Assembly: GCA_017382775.1 (NCBI GenBank)
Contig: JAFNZQ010000295.1
Location: forward strand, 1-7,856
Direction: 5' to 3'
From: Spirochaetaceae bacterium
Lineage (GTDB): Bacteria; Spirochaetota; Spirochaetia; Treponematales; Treponemataceae
Length of the DNA: 7,856 nucleotides
In this document: positions 1 through 5,488 of the stretch, piece by piece
Layout: every line of letters begins with the position of its first letter
Position numbering within the stretch: the first letter of the stretch is position 1
The notes under the pieces: model-generated
The model's input: only the letters and a program-made list of their open reading frames with translations
Told to the model about the DNA's origin: nothing
Database searches by the model: none
Position numbers and translations under genes: made by a program

Positions 1-603
1 AAGGCCGTCAGCAATACCGTTGATTTTTCATTTGCGGTAGAGGGGCAAAATACTTTCTCGGTAAAATATCTGCGGGATGGTCTTGAAAAAACGGCCGATA
101 TTTTCATTCCTTATGACAACGGTAAACTTCGTCCCATGGGAATAGTCTTTGAATTCATCAAGGTGGAATCACCGAAATTGAATCTCTTTTCAGCCGCAAA
201 ACGCAGTCTTGCGGATACATTTTCCTTGGCAAAACAAACTTTTTCCGGACTTGCCCTGTTATTCAAAGGAATTGACCTTACAAAGGCTGTATCCGGTCCC
301 ATTCGAATAACCAGTATGCTTGGAGAAGTGGCTCAATCAAGTTTTTCTGTGGGATTTAAGGAAGGTGTAGTCTCCTGTTTGAACTTTTTGGCCATCATAA
401 GTATTTCCCTTTGTATAATGAATTTACTGCCAATCCCAGTGTTGGATGGAGGGATTATTCTCTTTGCAATTTGGGAATTTTTGTTCAAGAAGCAGATTCC
501 CCCAAAAATTCTATCCGGAATACAACTTATTGGAGTATCCATCTTGATTTTTTTGATGATTTTTGCTACATTTGGAGATATAAAGTTTTTAGTTGGTAAA
601 TAA
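1..603 (+). CDS. rseP: RseP-type site-2 zinc metalloprotease, C-terminal part (5' end outside window)
   Basis: The frame is open from base 1 to the TAA at 601-603, giving 200 visible residues, so the gene begins upstream of the window. The protein is the C-terminal part of an M50 intramembrane protease, which cuts membrane-embedded substrates such as anti-sigma factors and signal-peptide remnants. The first ~50 residues resemble the end of a periplasmic PDZ domain. A Ser-Gly-Pro-Ile motif lies at 292-303, and NLLPIPVLDGG at 421-453 carries the conserved LDG whose Asp (445-447) is a zinc ligand. Hydrophobic segments flank this motif and another follows near 520-575. The HExxH zinc motif would lie upstream and is not visible. 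The next gene starts 48 bases downstream on the same strand with no terminator seen, so co-transcription is likely. Identification rests on the two motifs and their spacing, and is strong. Confidence 0.93.
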   Translation, partial: KAVSNTVDFSFAVEGQNTFSVKYLRDGLEKTADIFIPYDNGKLRPMGIVFEFIKVESPKLNLFSAAKRSLADTFSLAKQTFSGLALLFKGIDLTKAVSGPIRITSMLGEVAQSSFSVGFKEGVVSCLNFLAIISISLCIMNLLPIPVLDGGIILFAIWEFLFKKQIPPKILSGIQLIGVSILIFLMIFATFGDIKFLVGK

Positions 604-640
604 AATAAAGAAGGACTTTTTATTTGCCGAAAATCACATA

Positions 641-649
641 AGGGGTGAG
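641..649 (+). promoter_or_regulatory. Ribosome binding site for the TTG start at 652
   Basis: AGGGGTGAG sits just ahead of TTG at 652, with about 6 bases between the AGGGG core and the start. An in-frame TGA at 646-648 rules out any earlier start, so the purine-rich site and the Lys-rich signal peptide both support the TTG. Confidence 0.7.
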
Positions 650-651
650 TT

Positions 652-1206
652 TTGAAAAAGAAGTTTTTTGTCTTTGTTTTTTTATTTTTCTGTGCAATAA
701 GTTCTTTCGCACAACTTTTTGAACTCGCCAAACATGAAATCCGCGTTTATGGTTCCGATGGAATGCCATTGGGGAATGTTCTCACACTGATTGATCGTCT
801 ATCCTTTGAAAATGACTATACCCGTGCAGCGGGCACAGCGGGTATGGATTATACCTACAATATTTTAGATCGTTTTGCCATCGGTGGCGGTTTCAACTTT
901 GCAAAAAATACCAAGAAAGACATTAAAGGCTTGATAAATGGCGGAGCATCACTCTATAATTGGGCATTTTATTTTGCCATGAAGGCTTGGTATTTTAAAA
1001 CCGATCTTCTGAAATTTTACGGTTTTTTCAGTGTGGGTGTGGGGATTAATTTCATTGATGGAAAGGGATTCAATACACTCTATCCTGCCGTACAAATATC
1101 TCCCTTTGGAATTCGTGTGGGTACTGACATTATTGCGGCTTTTTTGGAGTTCGGATACGGGACCACGGGAATTATGTCAGCCGGTCTTTTGGTTAACATC
1201 TATTAA
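652..1206 (+). CDS. Small secreted protein, candidate outer-membrane beta-barrel
   Basis: This 184-aa protein starts with TTG and was not recognised as a named family. Residues 1-20 form a clear signal peptide: three Lys, a run of Phe/Val/Leu, then S-F-A before Gln21 as a signal peptidase I site. The mature ~164 residues are rich in Gly and aromatics in alternating stretches, with short polar turns, and end in ...GLLVNIY. A C-terminal aromatic after alternating hydrophobics is typical of the last strand of Bam-assembled barrels. The length suits an 8-stranded barrel. No cysteine lipobox is present. It lies 48 bases after rseP and 2 bases before the NFACT gene, so it is probably an operon member. 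A periplasmic soluble beta protein is the alternative. Barrel status is inference from composition and the terminal residue; export is well supported. Confidence 0.75.
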   Translation: MKKKFFVFVFLFFCAISSFAQLFELAKHEIRVYGSDGMPLGNVLTLIDRLSFENDYTRAAGTAGMDYTYNILDRFAIGGGFNFAKNTKKDIKGLINGGASLYNWAFYFAMKAWYFKTDLLKFYGFFSVGVGINFIDGKGFNTLYPAVQISPFGIRVGTDIIAAFLEFGYGTTGIMSAGLLVNIY

Positions 1207-1208
1207 CA

Positions 1209-2669
1209 ATGTCTCTTAACTGCAAAGAAATTGATCTAATTCTCGAAGAACTCAATTTAGTGGGTTGTTTTATACGAAAAGTTGTTCAATCTTCCTTTGA
1301 CAGCATTACTTTTTATCTGTATCGACAAGGCAAGCAGACAAAACTCTTTTTTTGTTTAGCTCCCAATTTTTGCCGACTCCACGAAATAGATTACGAACCT
1401 CCAAAAACGGATAAGCCACTTCGTTTCCAAGAATTTTTGAAATCCCATATTGTGGGTGGACGAATAAATGCTGTTTCTCAAATTGCCCAAGAACGGATAG
1501 TTCGTTTCTCTGTTTCTGTTGCGGATGATACAGGCAAAGTGAGAGACCTGTTCCTGTTTTGCCGACTTTGGTCTTCCGCCGCAAACATTATTCTTACCGA
1601 CGACAATTTCCGTATTCTGGATGCATTTTATCGCCGTCCGGGACGCAATGAAATTCCCCGAGGAACTTACAACGTGGAAATAGCCGAAACCTTTGAGGAT
1701 AAAAAATGGGTTCCACGGGATTTTTTCCCATTGTTAATCTCTGAAAATCTAATCCCCCAAGGACATACATTTTCCTATAATTATTTGGTGGAAAAATGGT
1801 ATAACGAATGTGCCGGAAAACTTTCTCGTACCGCATTGGTGGAACAAGCCGAGAAAACCTTCGAAAAGCGTAAATCTCGTATTGAAAGTGCCATTTTGAA
1901 ACTGGAAGAAAAACGGGGCGAATTTTTACAAGCGGATAAACTGAAAAAAAGCGGTGATTTGGTTTTACAATTCCTACCGGTTGTGAGAGAAGCAATCCAA
2001 AAACGACAAAATTTCTTTGAATGTGAAGACTACGAAACCGGCGAACCGATAAAAATCTCCATTGATGTCACCAAATCCCCCCAAGAAAATGCAAAACTTT
2101 TTTATGAAAAATACAAAAAGGCAATTCACGGTATAGAAGGACTGGAAGATGACATCCGATTTCTGAAATCCGATTTGGAAAAACTGACTCTTGCTTTCCA
2201 AAAGGTCAAAACCGAAACCAATCCGTTGGTAATACAAAAAATATTGCGAAAACAGGTTGCTCCGAAACATTCCGGCTCATCACAGGTGGGATTAAAGTAC
2301 GAAATTGACGGCTGGACATTCTTGGTGGGCAGAAGTGCGGCCGAAAATGATGAACTCTTACGCCACCATGTTAAGGGTTTCGATTGGTGGTTTCACGTTC
2401 GGGATTTTCCCGGAAGTTATGTGTTTGTCAAAAATCGTCGGGATAAAACCCTTCCCTTGGAAGCAATGTTGGTTGCCGCAAACTTAGCAGTGTTTTATTC
2501 AAAAGCCCGCAGAGCCGGTGAGGCGGATTTATATTACACCAGGGTCAAATATTTACGACGAGCTAAAAATGCCCCCAAAGGAACCGTTCTTCCCTTTCGC
2601 GAGAAAAACTTTTCCGCAAAATTAAATCCGGAAATACTTAAAAAAATTGAACGGGAAACAAAAAAATAA
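1209..2669 (+). CDS. Shortened NFACT-family protein (RqcH/FbpA-like)
   Basis: This 486-aa protein belongs to the NFACT family, whose bacterial member RqcH binds obstructed 50S subunits and adds alanine tails to stalled peptides. An NFACT-N domain spans about residues 1-160, with HIVGGRI (80-86), QERIVRF (94-100) and AANIILTDDNFRILDAF (124-140). A charged, coiled-coil-like region covers about 205-345. An NFACT-R domain spans about 360-470, with FDWWFHVRDFPGSYV (391-405), YSKARRAGEADLYYT (430-444) and APKGTV (455-460). Family members I know are roughly 560-590 aa. The missing length falls at about 150-200, where helix-hairpin-helix repeats normally sit. The functional Asp-Arg pair of RqcH is Glu95-Arg96 here. 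No Shine-Dalgarno is visible before the ATG, and the preceding stop is 2 bases away, so translation is probably coupled. The domain call is firm; retained tailing activity is not. Confidence 0.88.
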   Translation: MSLNCKEIDLILEELNLVGCFIRKVVQSSFDSITFYLYRQGKQTKLFFCLAPNFCRLHEIDYEPPKTDKPLRFQEFLKSHIVGGRINAVSQIAQERIVRFSVSVADDTGKVRDLFLFCRLWSSAANIILTDDNFRILDAFYRRPGRNEIPRGTYNVEIAETFEDKKWVPRDFFPLLISENLIPQGHTFSYNYLVEKWYNECAGKLSRTALVEQAEKTFEKRKSRIESAILKLEEKRGEFLQADKLKKSGDLVLQFLPVVREAIQKRQNFFECEDYETGEPIKISIDVTKSPQENAKLFYEKYKKAIHGIEGLEDDIRFLKSDLEKLTLAFQKVKTETNPLVIQKILRKQVAPKHSGSSQVGLKYEIDGWTFLVGRSAAENDELLRHHVKGFDWWFHVRDFPGSYVFVKNRRDKTLPLEAMLVAANLAVFYSKARRAGEADLYYTRVKYLRRAKNAPKGTVLPFREKNFSAKLNPEILKKIERETKK

Positions 2670-2706
2670 TTTACATCATATTTAAATGTTTTTTTTAAAT
2701 AACCAC

Positions 2707-2735
2707 TTGCTTTTTTTTTATTTATGTGGTATAAT
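2707..2735 (+). promoter_or_regulatory. Extended -10 sigma-70-type promoter for the GGDEF gene
   Basis: TTGCTT (2707-2712) and a perfect TATAAT (2730-2735) are separated by 17 bases. TGG directly before TATAAT makes an extended -10 (TGnTATAAT). Transcription would start near 2742, leaving about 14 bases before the TTG start. Nine consecutive T (2711-2719) run from the end of the -35 box into the spacer. Confidence 0.75.
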
Positions 2736-2740
2736 GAAAA

Positions 2741-2749
2741 GAGAGGGTG
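2741..2749 (+). promoter_or_regulatory. Ribosome binding site deciding the TTG start at 2756
   Basis: GAGAGGGTG lies 6-8 bases ahead of TTG 2756. An upstream in-frame GTG at 2747 lies inside this site and only about 5 bases after the predicted transcript start, so it is a poor start. TTG 2756 is therefore preferred. Confidence 0.65.
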
Positions 2750-2755
2750 TGTATT

Positions 2756-3853
2756 TTGAGTGATAATACAATTGAATTATTAACCATACAAATTAACGAA
2801 CTCAAGCAGCTTTTTGAAATTTCAAAGAACATTACCGGAATTTCAAAACCGAAGATTCTTGTTGATGTGATTCTCAACACAGTCACCTCGGAATTGGAAA
2901 GTTCCTATGCTGCTCTTTTTTTGCAAAGTTCCATGGATTCTCCCGTTTTTTCTATCGGTACAAATTTTCGAGGGGATTTTCCTCTCGCGGATAAAACAGG
3001 TTCTTTGGACGGACGCTCCACCGCAATAAAGTTTTTAGCCAATGCAAAATCCTGTTATACAATGAACGAATTGCGTTATTTGGTTAAAAGTGATGCGGAA
3101 ATTATGCCCCTTATTGAAATTAATCCTTCTTTAATCATTCCTTTGAAAGCCACGACAGCTCTTACGGGATTTTTAATTGTGGGCGAAAAATTGGATACCA
3201 CAGACGGGGCTGAATATTCAATGGAGGCAAAAACCAAAATTGTCACCATCGCTCCGTTTATTGCCATGGCCCTATACAACGCCATGCTTTTGGATATGAC
3301 AACCACCGACATGATGACGAAGCTTCGTTTAAAACACTATTTTTATGCCGTGCTTTTTTCCAATTTGGAAATCTCGGTGAGCAAGCGCGTTGCTTTGTCG
3401 GTGTTGATGACGGATATTGACTTTTTCAAAAAGGTAAATGATACCTATGGCCATGCTTGCGGCGATTACGTTTTGATTCAGGTTGCGAAACTGGTTAAGG
3501 AAAGCATTCGTGATGGCGATATGGCAGCACGATACGGTGGTGAAGAGTTTGTAGTCATGCTTCATGAAACCGATAAGGACACAGCCATGCTTGTGGCAGA
3601 ACGTATCAGAAAACGGGTGGAAGAAGCTCGTTTTGTATACGAAGGCCAGGAATTGCACCTAACCATCTCCATTGGTGTCGCATCTTGTCAAGACAAATTG
3701 ATTCTATCCGCTCGAGAAATGGTGAATTACGCGGATCAAGCTCTGTATGTTTCCAAGGAATCCGGTCGCAATAGAGTTACCTTTGCCAGCGAAGAGCTTA
3801 TTCTAAAAAGTCTCGGACTTCCGGTAACACCGGAGGATATACCGGAAATTTAA
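2756..3853 (+). CDS. GAF-GGDEF diguanylate cyclase
   Basis: This 365-aa, apparently cytosolic protein should make cyclic di-GMP from two GTP. Residues 10-185 look like a GAF-type sensor domain; the ligand cannot be read from sequence. The GGDEF domain spans about 190-355. It has TDMMTKLRLKHYF (194-206) as the entry motif, metal-binding Asp220 in MTDIDFF, and NDTYGHACGD (238-247). The active-site loop is intact as GGEEF (261-265). An RDGD at 252-255 sits at the correct five-residue distance to be the inhibitory I-site, so product feedback is expected. No membrane helix is seen. It has its own strong promoter, and TTG 2756 is chosen over GTG 2747 because of the ribosome binding site. The stop shares TTAA with the convergent FmdB gene. 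Family and catalytic competence are well supported; the signal sensed is unknown. Confidence 0.95.
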   Translation: MSDNTIELLTIQINELKQLFEISKNITGISKPKILVDVILNTVTSELESSYAALFLQSSMDSPVFSIGTNFRGDFPLADKTGSLDGRSTAIKFLANAKSCYTMNELRYLVKSDAEIMPLIEINPSLIIPLKATTALTGFLIVGEKLDTTDGAEYSMEAKTKIVTIAPFIAMALYNAMLLDMTTTDMMTKLRLKHYFYAVLFSNLEISVSKRVALSVLMTDIDFFKKVNDTYGHACGDYVLIQVAKLVKESIRDGDMAARYGGEEFVVMLHETDKDTAMLVAERIRKRVEEARFVYEGQELHLTISIGVASCQDKLILSAREMVNYADQALYVSKESGRNRVTFASEELILKSLGLPVTPEDIPEI

Positions 3854-4089
3854 TTCTTGCCGGCGCAATTTTGACAACAGGGGCTACTTCCTTTGTCGGG
3901 GCAAGATTTATTTCGAGAGTCATTTACATAAAAGCCCTCACCTTTGAAAACAACATTGGCACCGCCGGAAATGATTCGGCTCGCAACGTTCCCACAAGTT
4001 GGACATAGACTTACAGGCTCATCGGACATTTTTTGAAACACTTCAAATCTTGTTTTGCATTCATTGCATTCATAATCATAAGTAGGCAT
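3850..4089 (-). CDS. FmdB-type small zinc-ribbon protein with cysteine-rich tail
   Basis: This 79-aa protein starts MPTYDYECNEC, the usual opening of FmdB/CxxC_CxxC_SSSS regulatory-type proteins. Two CxxC knuckles (Cys8/Cys11 and Cys29/Cys32) form a predicted zinc ribbon, followed by SRIISGGANVVFKGEGFY (37-54), also typical. The last 17 residues add Cys63, Cys71, Cys72 and Cys75, possibly a second metal or redox site. The family's role is poorly defined; the FmdB regulator label comes from formamidase/amidase operons. The ATG at 4089 is preferred over one at 4107 because it gives the conserved N-terminus and follows a G-rich ribosome binding site, whereas 4107 falls inside the predicted -10 element. 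The gene is monocistronic as far as visible, converging on the GGDEF gene and diverging from the solute-binding gene. Confidence 0.9.
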   Translation of the reverse strand: MPTYDYECNECKTRFEVFQKMSDEPVSLCPTCGNVASRIISGGANVVFKGEGFYVNDSRNKSCPDKGSSPCCQNCAGKN

Positions 4090-4095
4090 CTCAAT

Positions 4096-4100
4096 CCCCC
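4096..4100 (-). promoter_or_regulatory. Ribosome binding site for the FmdB gene
   Basis: On the minus strand GGGGG is followed by ATTGAG and then the ATG at 4089, a 6-base gap. It supports 4089 as the start. It would sit at the very 5' end of the predicted transcript. Confidence 0.55.
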
Positions 4101-4106
4101 AAAACA

Positions 4107-4135
4107 ATTCTATAATTTTTTATCAAAAAAGTCAA
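4107..4135 (-). promoter_or_regulatory. Predicted sigma-70-type promoter for the FmdB gene
   Basis: On the minus strand TTGACT (4135-4130) and TAGAAT (4112-4107) each match consensus at 5 of 6 positions and are 17 bases apart. Transcription would start near 4100, leaving a leader of about 11 bases that holds little beyond the ribosome binding site. Confidence 0.6.
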
Positions 4136-4148
4136 GGGATTTATCAAA
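4119..4148. repeat. Direct repeat TTTATCAAA x2, 21 bp apart, around the FmdB -35 box
   Basis: TTTATCAAA occurs at 4119-4127 and 4140-4148. The starts are exactly 21 bp apart, two helical turns, so the copies lie on one DNA face and bracket the FmdB -35 box (4130-4135). This could be an operator for a dimeric regulator. The same 9-mer also occurs in coding sequence at 5165-5173, so chance in AT-rich DNA is a real alternative. Confidence 0.3.
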
Positions 4149-4178
4149 GATTATTTAAACTCTTTGGTGGATTTGGGA

Positions 4179-4207
4179 TTGACAAACTTCACCGGTTTGA
4201 GTATACT
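4179..4207 (+). promoter_or_regulatory. Near-consensus promoter giving a leaderless start for the solute-binding gene
   Basis: A perfect TTGACA (4179-4184), a 17-base spacer and TATACT (4202-4207, 5 of 6) form a strong sigma-70-type promoter. Counting 7 bases past the -10 box puts +1 at the A of the ATG at 4214. No Shine-Dalgarno precedes that ATG, consistent with a leaderless message. Confidence 0.75.
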
Positions 4208-4213
4208 TATGTT

Positions 4214-5488
4214 ATGTGGTTAAAAAAACGAAAGTACCTTATATATATTCTGTCGGGAATTATCTTTGCGGGAATTGCTTGCCTTGTTGTTTCTTTTCCG
4301 GGCAATCGGGAGGAAACAATTACGGTGTGGACCAACAATGTCCATATTGTTTCCTACGGTGAAGTTTTTAACAGCGAAAATCCCAAAAGTAAAATTATTG
4401 TTCAATATAAAGAAGATGTGGCGGATAGTTTGCTAACACCCGGGGGCAGTTCCCTACCGGATATTGCCATTGCGCCATGGATAAAAAGTTCCGATGTCCG
4501 TAAAAAATTTCAGCCTTGGGGCAGTATTTTTAATTCACAAAATTTTCGCGAGGATTCTTTTTATCCCCAACTTCTCAATTTAGGTAAAATCGACGGACGA
4601 CAATTTTTTCTTCCCGTAAGTTTCAATATGCCATTGATTGCCTACAAAAAAGGAGATATTCACTACGATTCAACTATGGATATTGACGATATACGGGAAA
4701 TGTCAAAAAATCCCGAAGAAACATCCAAGGCACCGCACATGGCCTTCGGACCCACATGGAGCGGAGATTTCCTTTACAACATTGCAAAATTACACGGAGC
4801 AAATTTTGCCGAGGATGATAAAAGTTTGTCATATGATGAGGATTCTGTGGCAAGAACGGTGGAATTCATAAAACGGTGGTCCAAAGAGATCAACGATTCC
4901 GTTGCGAAAGAGGACGATTTTAAATTTAAGTATTTTTTCACCAATGCGGAAACCCTGTTATTGGAAAATCGGGTTAGATTTTTATATGAACGCTCCGACA
5001 CCCTTTTGCCCACCATATCGGAAGTATCTCGAAACAGTGACAAGTCGCAAGTACCGCAAATAGGATTTTCATGGATAGGCAGCGATGATAAAACCGTTAT
5101 TTGTGATGACACAGTATTTGCCGGCATTTTGAAAAACACCAAAAACAAATCTCTGTGTAAAAAATTTATCAAATGGCTCTTAAACAATGAAACTCAAAAA
5201 AAGCTTTTAGCTCGACAAAGTGACTTTAACCTGTTTGACAATAACTTTGGATTTGCCGGTGGATTTTCATCACTTCCCGAAGTAAACAGGAAAGTTCTGA
5301 CTGTTTTCTTCCCGATTATTTTAGATAGGCTTCCTGAAGTGTCAAAGCTATACGAGCCTTTCATCCTTCCCCATAACTGGGATGACATAAAGTCGGAAGT
5401 GATAATTCCGTATTTGGAAGACAGTGTTCGGGAAAATACCGGTAAATCAATCGAGACAAGATATCAAGAATTTTTAGCGAACCACTGA
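4214..5488 (+). CDS. Extracellular solute-binding protein (ABC family 1, sugar type)
   Basis: This 424-aa protein resembles family 1 periplasmic binding proteins, which hand sugars or oligosaccharides to ABC importers. Lys/Arg residues 4-7 and a hydrophobic stretch at 8-28 form a signal sequence. Cys23 lies after A-G-I-A, a poor but conceivable spirochaetal lipobox, and the hydrophobic run continues past it; an uncleaved anchor is the alternative. Family landmarks are EETITVWTN (33-41), SLPDIAIAPW (80-89), DGRQFFLPVSFNMPLIAYKK (127-146) and AGILKNTKNKSLCKKFIKWL (303-322). The ATG is chosen because it alone retains the full signal sequence; it has no ribosome binding site and coincides with the predicted +1. 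No permease or ATPase gene is visible in the window. The 3' end overlaps the convergent GH57-like gene by 25 bp. The substrate is unknown. Confidence 0.85.
   Translation: MWLKKRKYLIYILSGIIFAGIACLVVSFPGNREETITVWTNNVHIVSYGEVFNSENPKSKIIVQYKEDVADSLLTPGGSSLPDIAIAPWIKSSDVRKKFQPWGSIFNSQNFREDSFYPQLLNLGKIDGRQFFLPVSFNMPLIAYKKGDIHYDSTMDIDDIREMSKNPEETSKAPHMAFGPTWSGDFLYNIAKLHGANFAEDDKSLSYDEDSVARTVEFIKRWSKEINDSVAKEDDFKFKYFFTNAETLLLENRVRFLYERSDTLLPTISEVSRNSDKSQVPQIGFSWIGSDDKTVICDDTVFAGILKNTKNKSLCKKFIKWLLNNETQKKLLARQSDFNLFDNNFGFAGGFSSLPEVNRKVLTVFFPIILDRLPEVSKLYEPFILPHNWDDIKSEVIIPYLEDSVRENTGKSIETRYQEFLANH

Noticed and set aside
333..731. Minus-strand open frame of 132 codons across the end of rseP
   Set aside because: It lies opposite motif-bearing rseP sequence and the signal peptide of the next gene, with a Lys/Phe-rich low-complexity product and no recognisable motif.
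2680..2700. ATTTAAA ... TTTAAAT inverted repeat after the NFACT gene
   Set aside because: The stem is purely A-T with a T-rich loop and no trailing U-tract of the usual form; it is more likely AT-rich spacer than a terminator.
2747..2755. GTG 2747 as the start of the GGDEF gene
   Set aside because: It lies within the purine-rich ribosome binding site and only about 5 bases from the predicted transcript start; TTG 2756 fits the spacing better.
4090..4107. ATG 4107 as the start of the FmdB gene
   Set aside because: It falls in the predicted -10 element, and the conserved family N-terminus MPTYDYEC begins at 4089.
4183..4199. CAAAC-N7-GTTTG inverted repeat in the spacer of the solute-binding gene promoter
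   Set aside because: Arms of 5 bp with no second copy are too short to call an operator; noted only for its position.
4774..5187. Minus-strand open frame of 137 codons inside the solute-binding gene
   Set aside because: It is wholly contained opposite a well-supported gene, and its Ser-rich product has no domain signs.
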